Shown: positions 1-12,842, counted from the first letter of the stretch. The stretch is 64,000 nt of DNA from Urophycis tenuis (GCA_036785325.1 JAXIVH010000001.1:13580879-13644878); one strand, 5' to 3'. Notes: generated by a model from the letters alone, not told the origin. Made by a program: numbers and translations.

Positions 1-2942
1 ATCTAGCTGGTTGTTGAATAGTTGTTCAGGGTTGTAGAGCCTCTGGCATTCTAACATGTCCTGAATGTGTTTCTCTGGTGGCCGTGTGGACTGGGCTGTT
101 GATCCAGGCCGTGTGGACTGGATCGTCCTGACTGGACAATCAGTGGCCATGGCCCGGTGGTTTTTGCAACACTAACCTCGGTTGTCAGCGTATGTGCAAA
201 TTCCTGTGTTCGGTTCATCCTGGCACAGCGTAGCAAAGTCTTCTGAGCTTGCTGTATCCTTCCGTTGGCTATCAGCCATCTGGCCGACTCAGGAATCCAC
301 CTGATGGGGGAGGTCACAAATGACATTAAACCCAGAGTCATCTGGCTGATGGTATTCTGACCTGTCATCAGTACCATTACTGACCACAACATCAACCCTC
401 CTTTTCTCTCTGCTTAGGTTATCGCTGTCATGTATTTATGCATGTATCAAAATATCAGTATTCATTCTTTCATCTTTCAGTGTCTGTCAAACTAAAGTAG
501 TAAGATTATTGCATACACTTATATTTACATTCTGAGCAGTGGCGAAAATGAGCTCTATGCTTGTTTTTGCTGTTTTTAATGCTATTAATGGGGTTACATT
601 TTGGCCTGTTTCACCACTGCAATGGCTAAAGTACTCTGAGTACTCGCATTAGTGACTTAAGCTCAAATTAATAGAAAGTCGGGTCCAGGTTGATAAATCC
701 TGGAATGATCCTTTAAACTAGGCCAGACCCCATTATTGGTCGGATAAGTGTTGTGACCCAAATGCCGTGTCCATTCTTTTAGTTTGTTTGCTTCCACACA
801 CAAAAACGTATCATCCAGTATCTCTCTTAGAGGTCAACAGTTTCCACAACCCGAGCTGCAGGTCAGGTGACCCGGTCCAGACCCACAGGGCGGGTCCGGC
901 GGAGCCGCTTGGTCGTACCTCCAGCAGATGATGGACAGGACCAGGGGGCAGGTCACGGTAAACGTCAGCACACGCCAGTCTCTGATAAAGTAGGCGATGG
1001 CCGAGAAGGATGTGGTTCCAACGGTCCAAGCCATGCTGTCGATGACTGCCACCATCTTCCTGTGGGGAATGCCGACCCACTCCACATCTGCAGAACATGT
1101 CGGGTGTCCTGATCAGCCCAGTTTAGCAATTCATCTTTGAGGCATATTGGACTGCAAAACGTTGAGATTGTCATGTTATTGATAGGACATATATTATTAT
1201 GTACTAGGATCATCATTATGATGTATTAGTTTATATTCTTTGACTGTTGGTCAGGTTAAAATGCTCATTTTTTACCAGCAGGTGTTGATATCACCATTTG
1301 CCATGGGATCTGTTCGTGGCCAGCCAGTCCATTCAGGCTGGTCCATCCCTCACATCTGGGTCAACACACATGCCCACTTGCGATGTCATAGTTTAGTTTC
1401 AAGTTTAGAGAGAGAGGATCTTTGGTCATTCTCAGTATTTTTTAGATATGGGAATGAAATTTGTTGTCTGCATTTGACCCATCCTATGGTACATAGGAGC
1501 AGAGGGCTGCTATCTTCAGTGCCCGGGGAGCAAGTTGGGGTTCAGTGTCTTGCTCGAGGGCACCTCGACATGTGGACAGTTGGAGGATCTGGATCAAACC
1601 GCCGGCTCTATGGGTGGTGGACGACCCGCTCTGTCCACCCGCTCTACCCACTGAGCTACTGCCGCCCCTCGTTTCAAGTCATTTATTATCAAATTTAGAA
1701 GTGGCTTGTAAAAGCTAATTGACATCACGACTACTGGTAAAAAAGCAACACTACGTGACCTTTTTTTCACTTTCACGTCACTTCAAATGCATCTGACTAG
1801 CAGCGGCGACAGAGAATATAAAGTATTCACTCAGGACGGATGAAATGATAATGATGCCAGTGATGCTGAAGCCCGTGAAGAAGCGCAGCACGGTGAACAT
1901 CACGTAGGAGTTGGAGAAGGCGCTCGCCATGCCAAACACTGTGGCAAACACATACGACACCAGCAGCATGATCCTGCGCCCAAACCTGAGGAGGAACCAC
2001 AGCTGTGTCTCGTGAGGCAGCAACGACACACACACACAAACAACATACAGTGTTCCACACAACAGGCGCACTGTGGACATCAGGGCTGGAACCTAAGGGG
2101 CCCAGCCCTAGAGAGACCAAGTGGCAGTTAGAGAGCTGGATCTGGTACAAGGTGTGGAAACGTGGAACCATGGAAACGTGGAAGTGAATCCGCCGTGGAA
2201 TAAAGAAACGCGTACCTGTCGCTGAGGCTCCCGAAGAACACGGCACCACACATCACCCCCAAGAAGAAGATAGTGCCAGTCTTTTTGTCTTTTCCTTTCT
2301 GATCACACACCAGGTCCCACTTCACAACAAGACAGAGGAACATGGACTCACTAGTGTTGACTCTTTATGACGTTGGTGCACACAGGCCTACTACTTCGCT
2401 ACGTTTTAATACATTTGTGGCCTTTTCAGCAGGGCACTGAAACTCCGCTTAAGCATTGACATTGAATGGTACAATCTACCTTAACGTTGGTGTTAAAAAT
2501 CATTTTCACTTCCCAAAAGCAGCCTAGTGCTGTGCGGCAGGAGGGACGCACGCCCTACCTCTGAGGCCAGAGTCGTCTTGAAGGTGCTGTTGTCAAACAC
2601 CCATCTGCTCTGGCAGGGCACAGTCCGTGCCTGGGTGACATTTGAGTCTCCCAGCAGCAGATCATACTGAGGTTCTTCATACATCTGGCAGGAGCTGGGC
2701 TTCCCATTGTCCTGCAGGGGAACCCCAACGATGAACTGCTCCTGGGGCGTCAGGTTTCTGAACGGCCCATCATCCGCGTTGAGAGCAGTGAGATTACAGT
2801 GGTGAGATGGTGCCACCGCAATGAAGTTGTTCAGTATGAAGTGACACGGAATGGAGAAGCGACTGATGAAGCTGAACGTCATCAGCATAATTTGGAATCG
2901 GCCAAATCCGTTAATATCTTCGAGAATATTCTCAAATTTCAT
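1..2942 (-). CDS. SLC22A7-like organic anion transporter, downstream tandem copy (5' part, partial)
   Basis: Exons on the minus strand are 2942-2559, 2319-2216, 1985-1831, 1087-919 and 300-177, all with AG/GT borders and one continuous frame (936 nt, 312 codons). Later exons lie beyond the left edge. The product starts MKFENILEDINGFG and shows the SLC22 landmarks: a long Cys-rich glycosylated loop after TM1, WDLVCDQKG, the RFGRR motif after TM2, and WIPESARWLIANGR after TM6. Family members are 12-TM facilitators of the major facilitator superfamily that exchange organic anions or cations across the plasma membrane. Exons 2-5 have exactly the lengths seen in the neighbouring copy (104, 155, 169, 124), so the two arose by tandem duplication. 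No frame break is seen in the visible part. Assignment to the SLC22A7 subgroup is from remembered similarity; the substrate is unknown. Confidence 0.87.
1375..1690 (-). mobile_element. tRNA-derived SINE in intron 3 of the partial slc22 gene
   Basis: Read on the minus strand, the tRNA-like head lies at about 1665-1580: a box-A-like TAGCTCAGTGGGTAGAGC followed by a box-B-like GGTTTGATCC. The body continues toward 1375 with the conserved track that includes cctcgacatgtggacagttg on the plus strand. A related copy lies at 16715-16855. It is not a functional tRNA because the box spacing is expanded and no cloverleaf closes. Confidence 0.65.
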
Positions 2943-4369
2943 TGTGGATCTTCTGAATTCTAACCTAACCTAACCCTGGTCTTGCGCTCTCGAACTGACC
3001 ACAAAAAACGAGCTTGCCCTATTTCAATTAGCCATTTAGTACCAACCTAAGCCAATAGACAAGCGATAATTTCAGCCAATGGTGGCTGAGTTTGTTATGT
3101 CAATATTGAACTATGATCATTGAGTTTTGTTTTCTCTGTGGATGATTTGCATTGTCTTCAAAAGCTCTTTTATCCTAAGTAAGATGTTTGAGATGTGACA
3201 ATGACTCATCGTGTCTTATTTTCTGTCTGATCTCTTTTGCCATTAGCACTTTATCAATCAGGAATATCAACAGGCTGTTTGGTACCATGTAGCTCAGTGG
3301 GTTAGCCAACTATTTTTTTGTTTTTTAAAGGACTGACATGAAAGATTGGTTACATTTAAATAAAGTTAACAATTGACAGAGTAAAATGTTAATTCAAGCT
3401 AGCCAATGCTGTCAGGGGTTGAATAAGCGAAATAAATAGGTATTATTATATTCAGTGGTGCCCTAGAGGGACCATGAGGATGATCAACATTTACACTGAG
3501 CTCAGCTGTGGCTGATTGCAGAATGTTAAGGTGCAGCCTGAGCCTGAGGTCTGTCAGGGTCTCCTGGAGTCGGGGCCTTAGGACTGGTCGAGGTCAGGAT
3601 TACTCCTCTGTTGAAGCAGACTTGTGCCATGCTCTTACAAAATACCTTGGGGGTAGATACAAAGCTGTAGTGTACATGTATGTCACAAAGCAAGAAAACA
3701 CCACAATGTACGCGACTTGTGGGAGCGTTTGATGGATGTGAGCCGCCTGCAGAACCAAAACAATGATGGTTGAACCTCACGATCAAAATAGCTTTAATTC
3801 CAAAGTAGACACAATAATGATGTTACAAGGTTAACAGAAATCTGCACAGAAGCCTTTTGCTCAGATAAAAATGTGTTTGCTTTATTTCCTACCAGATTCG
3901 GCGAGAGCGAAGAGAGGACGGGCCCCTCTCTGAATGTCAATAGTTTGCTGAATGCCATGAGGTCATCACCATCTGTGAATCAATCAGTGCCCAGCCAAGG
4001 CCTGACTGACTATCAGACTGATGGAGCAGCGAAACCCAGAACAACAAACCGAGGTAAGGGTAGGGATTAAATGTAATTATTCAGCAGAACGTGATGCTAG
4101 GATGACCTGAGGGAGACCTGCCTGTAGAATACATACTTTATTCTTCCGGGATCATCATTCACTACACATTAGAATACAGTAGAATACCTACAATGAAATT
4201 CAAGCCCAAAGCATTCTAACCAAGTACAGAGTGAGGACTGACTTGGTTTTTTCAGCCACACTTGTTCAGACTTTGTTTTACATTACATTTACTGGTTAGC
4301 TGTGTAAGAGAGGTGCTGCAATACAGGGAATCCAGTGACCCAAAAGTCTTCTAGGCTGGCATTGTACTC

Positions 4370-4945
4370 AGGACTGGGAGGAAGTGGAGCGCGCAGGAAG
4401 CAGTTGAACAAGCTCACTACTCTCTGAAGGGCAGAATGGCACAGACGGCGGTGGAAAAAGAGGGCCAAGAGACGGTCTGCCTTCATCGCAAACCCCTTTG
4501 GAGTCACCAAGCAGTTGCTTGGGCAGAAATGAAGCGGCCACCTCGTTTGTCCCAAAGAGGAGATCGACCATCTCTCTCTGCAACACGTACAGTGATGCAG
4601 CTAGGGAGGAAGACATAGGTCCCTATAAACCTTTGATTGACCCCCCAAGACCCACCACAGACTTTAACAGCAAGGAGCCCAGTTGGAAGGAGGTCCAGGA
4701 GGTCATCAAGGCAGCCAGGGCCAGTTCAGCCCCTGGACCAAGCGGAGTGCAAACAAAGTATATAAGTGGTGTCCCAGACTCCTTCATCGGCTGTGGAAGA
4801 TCCTGAGGGTTATCTGGAGGAAGGGAAAGGTAGCCCAACAATGGAGGTTTGCAGAAGGTGTCTGGATTCCCAAGGAGGAAGATGCTTAGAACATTGAGCA
4901 GTTCAGAACCATCTCGCTGCTCAGCGTTGAGGGGAAGATATTCAA
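4370..4945 (+). mobile_element. LINE fragment, N-terminal reverse transcriptase part, decayed
   Basis: Translated piecewise, this stretch gives PSWKEVQEVIKAARASSAPG, then KVYKWCPRLLHRLWKILRV and QFRTISLLSVEGKIF, the beginning of a reverse transcriptase of the restriction-like-endonuclease LINE group. Pieces fall in different frames (4498-4806, then 4683-4889) with internal stops, and the RT is cut off at 4945 just before an AT-rich unrelated sequence. The fragment at 13440-15180 carries the C-terminal half of what looks like the same family, but the intact slc22 gene lies between, so they are independent insertions. Confidence 0.72.
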
Positions 4946-5277
4946 TAATAATAATTTTTATTTGATTTATAACCCACTTTACATCAATTAAATAACCTCA
5001 AAGTCCTATAGGATAAAACAACATTAAAGACTTTAAAACTATTAGAGTAAGCATTATATATATTATATTATATAGCAGTTTATCCAAAGGCCTTTCTAAA
5101 AAGATGAGTTTTAAGGCCTTTTTTAAAAGAGTCCACAGTCTGTGGAGCCCTTAGATGGTCAGGGAGTGCATTCCACAGACTGGGTGCAATACAATACATG
5201 GGATACCAACAATGTAACTACAAGTTGTACTGTAAGTACAACTTGAACCTGATTGTTCTTTTAATGAATGTACTTTA

Positions 5278-5361
5278 ATAATAATAATAATAATAGTGAT
5301 GATGATGATGATGATGACGACGACGACGACGACGACGACAACGACGACGACGACGACGACG

Positions 5362-5417
<56 letters not shown>

Positions 5418-5433
5418 AATAATAATAATAACT
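5278..5433 (+). repeat. Compound trinucleotide array (AAT/GAT/GAC/AAC)
   Basis: Successive blocks of aat, gat, gac (with an aac interruption), a long aac block and aat again form about 155 bp of pure triplets. Long methionine/threonine or valine/isoleucine reading frames over it are artefacts of composition. Confidence 0.95.
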
Positions 5434-5701
5434 AATAAAACCATGGATTGGCATTTTACGAAGCGTGGGGAAATGGCACCCTACATTACAAGCTCTCAGG
5501 TGAGAATACCATAGAATAGGATTGTTTCAGATTCTTCGCTGATAAGTTCATAGTTCATTTGATTTTCTCCCTCCCATCGTATATTTTTAATGTTTGACGC
5601 GCACAAGTGTTATGCAAATGAGTCGTCCTCACTATGCAAATTAGCACATGACGTCACCTGGACGACTTTTCAGAACTCAGAACTCAACAATCAACAAACT
5701 A

Positions 5702-6306
5702 CAATGACCAGAGGTGGAAAAAGAACAAAATTATTGTATATTAAAAAAGTATCAATACTTTGATGAAATATTAAAATAGTAAAATTACCCATCTGAAAAT
5801 GTACTCAAGTAGAAGTAAAAAGTAGTTAATTTAAAATGTACTTTAAGTAAAAGTTACTTTCTGTGTGTATGTGTGCGGGGGTGAGGGTAGTGAAAATAGG
5901 ACAAGGGGTCATAAATCCAAAACTATTTTGTTTTTTAATTAAAGAACAAGTGTAACAAATGTAAGTGCAATAACAACAAATGAGACTCCTTGTTCAGTTT
6001 CCTCCATCCTATAAATTAGTACTAGAAAGACTTCACGCCCACTGACCTAGCTTGTGCGTGTCAGTATATGAGTTTGCGGCCTCTATGTTCATGCCAGTGG
6101 TCATCACGTCATCCTTTGTCACTGTGTTGGTTTCCTGGCGCATATTTTTCCCCTGTAGGTTTTCATTGGGCTTTTCGTTTTACTCGATAACAGACAAGAT
6201 TTATAATGTATTTAAGTACAATACTTCAGTCAAAACTTACTCAAGTAAAATACAAAATGTCAATTTTAAATTATACTTAAAAAATACAAAATACATGGTG
6301 GGCCTA
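5702..6306. mobile_element. AT-rich MITE-like element (possible hAT derivative)
   Basis: It begins agaggtggaaaaag and has tactcaagtagaagt near the left end and actcaagtaaaatac near the right end, a layout I associate with common non-autonomous fish DNA transposons. Clear terminal inverted repeats and target duplications were not resolved, so boundaries are approximate. No coding capacity is seen. Confidence 0.35.
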
Positions 6307-6804
6307 GTATGACTTTCTGAAATAATGTTAGCTGCTTTTACTGGAAAAGCTCTACAGAGCATTGGTTCCCACCCGTTCAGGTCTACCATGACATTAAGCT
6401 TTGATGGACCACCTCATATGCAAATGGTATCCCCTCAGCAATTGGCCTGTCCACACACATTGATTGGCTGAAAGAGTTGTCTGTCAGGGTGAGTACTCCC
6501 AGCCACTGACCTCAGGGCGTCTAGAGGTTCAGACTGGTTCCATGTAAGGATGTCAGGTTAGGTGATCAGGGCGGTCTCCAGGCTACATAGTCAGAGTGAA
6601 ACAGTGGAAACCAGAAGACAGACGCTGCTCCTAGTGTGTTTATTCAGCAAACACAAATTAACACAGCGGTGAGTATTACAAGGAAAGACAGATGATGGAA
6701 TGGACAATGCAACGCTATTTGTTAAACCAGAAAATGTAATTCCATGCAAGGAATTACTTGTGCATGCCCATAATCATTGAGATAAATGTAGTTAAGGTGG
6801 GGAT

Positions 6805-6895
6805 CGAACTGTTAGACCTCGTTACTCAACTAGATTGTGTGTTCTAACCCTCCGTTGTGGAACACATGCTCTACCCACTGAGCTATGCCCAGTTG
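6805..6895 (-). mobile_element. tRNA-like SINE head
   Basis: On the minus strand this reads ATAGCTCAGTGGGTAGAGCA near 6890 and a box-B-like AGTTCGATCC near 6805, the internal promoter layout of tRNA-derived SINEs. The sequence between is longer than in a real tRNA. Confidence 0.5.
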
Positions 6896-7283
6896 ACAGC
6901 AGGAAAGCAAATAGCGGAGTCAAACGTGACAATGGAAAACTAGGCTCAATGTTATCACTATGGGAGTTTGTTGCGTTTTTAATCGCAAATATCTCAAAAA
7001 GTATCACGTTTACAAAAATGAAAACTGCATTCCACAGCTATACCGACGTAGACCTTTGTAATACAGTTTGAATGAAATCTCGAGGTTCAGTCGTTTAGCC
7101 TCCATTAATTGCAGAAATTTGGTGTGAAGAATAACAATATGGCAAAAAGCGGTATCTATAACACAATCCTAGGCAAAACACAATCGAGCTGCATCACTTT
7201 GCTTTGATTGGGATTGTGTTGAGACAGGAAGTGGGGATAGATGGTGGAGGACTGTTCAGACAGATTCAGGACGCATCCCGGAG

Positions 7284-10200
7284 TCAAATTACTGTTGTAG
7301 AGACATCTTTGAATTGGATAACATTCTTTGATCTATGGAAAGGAAAGGAAAAAAGAAACAACCATTAAGTATAACCGTAACCATTTGTAGGCCAGGCCAG
7401 GCCCCGCGGCCCTGTGGGGTCGGGCCAGGCACCAGGGCCCTGTGGGGTCCGTCCAGGCACCAGGGCCCTGTGGGGTCCGGCCAGGCACCAGGGCCCTGTG
7501 GGGTCCGTCCGGCACCCCGTCCCCCCGGGGAACGCTCACCTGGGCTCCTCCACGTCCTCGATGAGCTCCGGCAGGCGGGCATTCTTGGTCTCGGGGAGCA
7601 GCAGGGCCACCAGGCCGGCCACCACGGCCGCGCTGCAGTAGATCACCCCGGGGAGGTGGCTCCACACGTCGTCCAAGAGGGTGACGAGGGGCGCGATGGA
7701 CACGCCCAAGCGGGCCACGAAGGACGTGTAGCCCATACCGTTCTGCCTGAAAGACGCGGGGGGGGGGGGTCCGATCAGCTCAGCTGGCGGGCCGCCGCCG
7801 GCACCACGGGCAGAACTCGCATGAGGGAAGAGGTCACGCCACTGGGGTTTTTTTGTTTTTTTTGCCGACTTACCGTACCACCGTGGGGAAAAACTCGGCA
7901 GTGTAGAAGAACATGATGGTGAAGGAGGCCTCCGACAGGCCTTTTCCCATGACGCTCATGATGGTGCGAACGATCCACAGGTCTGCGTAGAGGTGCAGTT
8001 ACTTTTAATGTCGGGGGCCGTGTACCGTGTACTTTGAGAGGGCCGTAAGCACCCTTCAGTCAGACCAGAGGAGGACTTACCACTCGGAACGAACAGATTG
8101 ATGAAGATACAGAGTCCGGTTAGCATTAAGGACGCCATCTGACAGGGCCTCCTGCCCAGTATGCGCAGCGATATGTACACCAGAAACTTCCCGGGGATTT
8201 CGATGCTGGCGAAGACCATCTGGGTCAGGTAGGGGGACAGGCCGAACCCGGTCACGTTCAGACTGATCCCGTAATACGTGAACGCAACCCCAAACCTAAA
8301 GGTTACACAGCAGAGGAGTTATTCTTACTGGCGACGGCGGTCTTGTTCAAGATGAAAACGAATTATTTTTTTATCAAAAGTTATTTGTTGATACATGTCT
8401 GAGTGTATTTGTCACCGTGAACCTTCAAGCTCATGTGTGCGTCGGTGTGCTGGCGTGTTGGTACTGACCATAATATACCAGAGCAGATAGCCAGTTTTCT
8501 CATATTAGGTGTTTTTACGAGATCCAAAAATGTGTACTTCTTCAATGCACCCTCACATTCAGACTCCAGCAGAGCCTGTGAGTCAGTGAGCACAGAGAGA
8601 TTACGCGGGCTGGACCGGTGGAAGGTTTGAACAACAATAGAGAGCAGGGAGAGCAGGGTTTATGATCAACAAAAACCATCCAACCAAGTTAATGTGACCT
8701 TTGGTGTGACATCGGCCATGCAGCTCTCTCTGTTGTTCATCTTCGCACACGCCATGATGTAGGAGTGGGCTTCTTCTGCCCTTCCATTGGCCAGGAGCCA
8801 TCTTGCAGACTCCGGGAGCCACCTGTCAAAACCCGCAACGTGTCACACACGACATGTCAGTCAGTGACCCTGACCGTACTAAACCTGCTCACTACTTCAG
8901 TCATTTAGTCTACACCCTAATCCAAACAGCCTCACAGTGAACTCCTGAATGGTAGCTGCATTGTTCAAGAGACAGCAGGAGGAGACAACAGGCGTCAGGG
9001 CATCTGTCCTGGGCCACCAACCATCAGGCTCAGGAAGCTCCAACACCACCAGACAAATGGAATGGATTGAACTTCACATTCACATACACCACACCACACA
9101 CCTTGGACTGTGTCCTAGCTGTTGTTATTCCAGGTCTATTCATATGTTGTACCTGGAATACCTGTATAAATTTGCACATCTTGCACCTTGCACTTTCCGC
9201 ATATTTGCACTATCTATCTACTTTGCATTTTGCACCATAAACAGCTATCAAGGACACTAGTATGCATACAGGTTCTCACTCGTCACCGACCTGACTTAAG
9301 AGCTCGTATTTAATCTAATTTAGTGTTTATTGTGTATTGACTTTAGCCAGGCTCTTACTGCACATCTATCCCCGGTACTGCTGGTCACTGTGAATTTCTC
9401 CTAAGGGGGATTAATAAAGGAATATCTTATCTTATTCGAGTCCCAGAACTGCTGGCCCTGGGGCTCGAATGACCCATCTTGTTTGAACACCAGTATACAT
9501 ATATCTATACCAGTACAGATGACCAGCTATGGACGGGTATACCAATTTCCTAGTCCAGTATACAGAACTACAGGTGGATAATAGCTCCTTGCCATCGGGT
9601 GACTACAGTAGTTCCCTAGCATGCTCTGTTGCTCTCTTGTGATCGGCGGAGAATCAACGAGGCTCATGGGTATTGTCGTAGATCAGGGAAACGATGTCAA
9701 TTCAATATTCCCAGAAATTCAGGTAAAGCGCTTACGTTCATTTGTTGTCACAGTAAAATAATGAAATAAACTCCAGCGGTGTAAAAGAGCTCACCACCAC
9801 GTGATGACGGCCAGTATGAGCGGCGAGGTCACGGCCACAATGAGGACCCGCCACTCGTTGACCAGGTACGCCATGCCACACAGAACCATGCTGCCGACTG
9901 ACCAGTCAGCGCTGGTGAGCACACCGGCAAACAGCCTCTGCTCCACGCCGCACCACTCCAGGTCTGTGGGAGGAGAACACGACCAGAACACATGACAGGT
10001 CTGTGGGAGGAGAACACGACCAGAACACATGACAGGTCTGTGGGAGGAGAACACGACCAGAACACATGACAGGTCTGTGGGAGAACATGACCAGAACACA
10101 CCACAGGTCTGTGGGAGAACATGACCAGAACACACCACAGGTCTGATGAAGCTATGCAAGCTCAGTCTATTGTAGAGGTAAAAAAACTTTGAACCAGAGG

Positions 10201-12412
10201 TGGACGGTGTATCGGGGCGATTTGGGCGACGCACTACTGGGAGAAAGAGGATTTTTTTTCAAACCAATTCCAAAGATCCTTACATATTAATTTCTCATCA
10301 TTCTCTGCCAATTCTATCACAGCAAAAGTAGTTATCTGTGTTCTAGCCATATTATCTGTCATTGTCCAATTAGAACCCTCAGATTCAAGTCGTGTTTTAA
10401 ATGGTCCTGCTGCTCTGGGCGATTTCATTGACGGGAAAATCGCCCAAGCATTCTCCCATTAACTCTCATGTTAAAACTTTTTTTTTTTCCGGAAAATTAC
10501 CCTCCAATGCATTTTAAATGAGGATTTTGGGACTCTCCCTAACGCACTTGCGTTGTACATAACGCTAGCGCGTTACAGAACCGACACATCCTCCACCGGC
10601 TAATCCAGTGTGTGAAGTTTTATGGAGTGTTTGAGTTAGCTTTGCAAGGCAAGGATGAGATGGAGGGCTCCACCAACACAGCTATTTTTCTTGGATTGGT
10701 GGACTTTGTGGCACAGTTAGACAATGTTTTTGATGAGTATGTTGTAAAGTTTGTGAAGTTTGTTTCTTGATACTCTTGATCCCTGGTCAGTTAATAAATT
10801 CTTGACTTAATATGCTGCCTCTGTCTTTATGTGGTTGCTGGACATATCTTGTGTCCTGTTTAGCTATTTTACATCATACAACATTAGATTCAAATAAATA
10901 ATTAATTGTGGAGCCACACCATTTTTGTCAATGGAGTTGCAATCTAGTGGACACAAGGACTGTGAGTTAATCATCTAACAACAAATTGATACTGTCTTGC
11001 TTAATGCACCTATTGAATGGGTCACCATAATCATGATCAGAAAAATCGCCCGCCCTGAGATTTTCTTCAGGAGCCGCCACTGCATTGAGCTACACTTGTA
11101 CACTGTAATGTTTTCCAATGAGCCATTGATAAGTGTAGAGTTTCTGTTGAGATCTTAAAGCCACACTCACTCAGAACAACAGAGATAATGCTGATGCCGG
11201 CAATCGCCATTCCTGTGAAGAATCTCATGATGATAAACATCAGGTAGGACCGCGAGAACGAGCTTATCATGGCGAACATCATCGTGGCCAGATAAGACAC
11301 CAGCAGGATCCTCCTACGGCCAAATCTGATCCCCAGCACCCAACAAAAACCCATTATTAACACATTACATGGACTTCATATGATGGGATAACAAATGGAA
11401 AACTGATAATTTATTGATAATTATTACTGGCTTACTGGATTAGTAAGTAGTAGTAATTAGTAAGTACACTTTTTATACAAATCCAAATTTTAGCAATTCA
11501 TTAGTAAGGTTATAAATGTGTAATAAATCATTTATTACATTTGCCTTGAAGAACTTCAAGCAATGGTACAAAGCATAAGGAACCCTAATCATGTTTTATG
11601 AATCACAGGACTCACAGGTGATCTCATAACAACAAGGAGCCACGATCACAGAACTGGTCATTACCGGTCGCTGAGGAAGCCGAACAAGGGGGCGCCGCAC
11701 ATCACCCCGATGAAGAAGACGGTGGCCGTGGCCTTGTCCAGACCCTTCCTGCTGCACACCAGGTCCCACTGAGCAGACCCAGACCACATAACATTACCAA
11801 ACGCTTCGAGAGTGTTAGCTGCACTCTTCACATCATTTCATTATCTTAAAAGTGGATCCATTTAAATATGACTTGGTGGACACGTCTGTCCAGGTGCTCG
11901 TAACCCTGGCAGTGTCGACCCGTTTGCTGTACGAGTAGACCTGGACAGGACCACAAAACCCAATGGAGTCATCATACACACATGTACACGTCATTGCAGT
12001 TTTACATACACACACACACACACACACACACCTCGGTGACGAGTGTGGTCTGGAACGTGCTGTTGTCATACACCCATCCGCTCTGGCATGGCACGGTGGG
12101 GAGGGGGTCAGTACCATTGGCGGTGAACAGAAGCTGGTACTGCGGTTCTGAATACATCCCACAGCTGTCGGGCGCCCCAGCCCTCCCGATGGGCACCCCC
12201 ACGGCCAGCCTCTGCTCTAGGCTCAGGTTCCGGAACAACCCCCCGTCGTCCAGAGAGCTGAGGTCACAGTGGTGGGTCGGCACCGCGGCGATGAAGTTGT
12301 TCAGCAGGAAATGACAGGGCAGGGTAATTCGCGAGAAGGCCTGCAGCAGCATCAGGCCGATTTGAAATTTCCCAAATCCATTGATTCTTGAGAGGATGTT
12401 GTCGAACTTCAT
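7284..12412 (-). CDS. SLC22A7-like organic anion transporter, complete upstream tandem copy
   Basis: Ten minus-strand exons join without a frame break: 12412-12032, 11768-11665, 11325-11171, 9963-9795, 8822-8699, 8575-8469, 8295-8081, 7982-7874, 7746-7540 and 7332-7284 (1620 nt, 539 aa plus TGA). The length fits the SLC22 family (about 530-560 aa). Visible marks are the start MKFDNILSRINGFGKFQ, an extracellular loop with NLS, NGT and NST sequons and several Cys, WDLVCSRKGLDKATATVFF, RFGRRR after TM2, WLPESARWLLANGR after TM6, TYYGISLNVTGFGLS at TM7, and LLLPETKNARLPELIEDVEE at the end of TM12, where the LPE..EDVE tail recalls SLC22A7/OAT2. Expected role: plasma-membrane exchange of organic anions in liver or kidney; the substrate cannot be read from sequence. 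Its tandem partner lies 4.3 kb downstream on the same strand. Odd points: the exon 1 donor sits inside a (GT)n tract, and the exon 4 acceptor is the first unit of a minisatellite. Confidence 0.9.
7395..7515. repeat. GC-rich minisatellite in slc22 intron 9
   Basis: About four copies of a roughly 28-bp unit built on ggcaccagggccctgtgggg, with alternating gtccgtcc or gtccggcc, lie between the exon 9 donor (7539) and the last exon (7332). Confidence 0.9.
9959..10141. repeat. Minisatellite carrying the exon 4 splice acceptor of the slc22 gene
   Basis: Three 37-bp units and two 34-bp units follow each other, each beginning aggtctgtgggag on the plus strand. On the minus strand each reads as a pyrimidine run, CCCACAG, then ACCT, which is exactly the acceptor plus first bases of exon 4 (starting at 9963). 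The exon-proximal unit is the real acceptor; the others are upstream copies. Confidence 0.92.
10200..11090 (+). mobile_element. hAT-type transposon remnant (DUF4371/ZMYM-like transposase piece)
   Basis: At about 10618-10755 the plus strand translates to FYGVFELALQGKDEMEGSTN, then a segment containing LGLVDFVAQLDNVFDEYV. I recognise this as the conserved block of ZMYM/DUF4371-type hAT transposases. The right end (11040-11090), read inverted, is cagtggcggctcctgaag followed by gggcgggcgattt; the left end has gaggtggacgg followed by ggggcgattt, so the ends look like diverged terminal inverted repeats. Only a short transposase piece survives. It lies in intron 3 of the slc22 gene. Confidence 0.6.
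12011..12031. repeat. (AC)n tract abutting the slc22 exon 1 splice donor
   Basis: On the minus strand exon 1 ends at 12032 with ACCGAG, and the intron begins directly with gtgtgtgtg. The invariant GT of the donor is therefore the first unit of the dinucleotide repeat. Confidence 0.85.
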
Positions 12413-12842
12413 GGTGTCGCCAGCTCAGCGTGATGGTGGTCAAGCGCCTAGCCGAGGCTATTGGTTATATACTGGTCGCCCCTGCAGCCCTGGATCTGCT
12501 CAGTAGTAAGTCATTCAACACGCACAATGACTCAACCTGTCTATGTTAACGATTAAGGGTTTTCTGGTGGCCCTGACCTTCACACTGTAGATTTTGGTAG
12601 TACCTGGCTATAAGGGACTGGGATTGAATCAGTCAATATAGTTGTGATATAGCTGTTCATTTGTGGCTGCATGATTAAGGTACAGATTAGTAAGATTAGT
12701 TATTTTTTTTCCATTAACTCCTCAAGCAAAGCTTACTGGGCACCAATACTGCAATCTGCCATCAAATCACTGCCTATCCTCTGGAGTTTACATTTCACAG
12801 CTGTAGCCGGGACCTTGTGGTAAATCTTTGATGTGGTGATAT

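Larger units (their letters stand above)
2943..7283. other. Spacer between the two slc22 copies
   Basis: No gene was recognised here. It holds a LINE fragment (4370-4945), a trinucleotide array (5278-5433), an AT-rich MITE-like stretch (5702-6306) and a tRNA-like SINE head (6805-6895), each listed separately. The rest, including 2943-4300 and 6310-6800, has no recognisable coding or structural signal. The promoter of the partial slc22 gene should lie just above 2942; no TATA box is evident. Confidence 0.6.

Noticed and set aside
4289..4618. Minus-strand frames opposite the LINE fragment
   Set aside because: Antisense to a recognisable reverse transcriptase remnant.
7333..7916. 193-aa plus-strand frame over the slc22 region
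   Set aside because: Shadow of slc22 exons 8-9 and the intron 9 minisatellite on the opposite strand.
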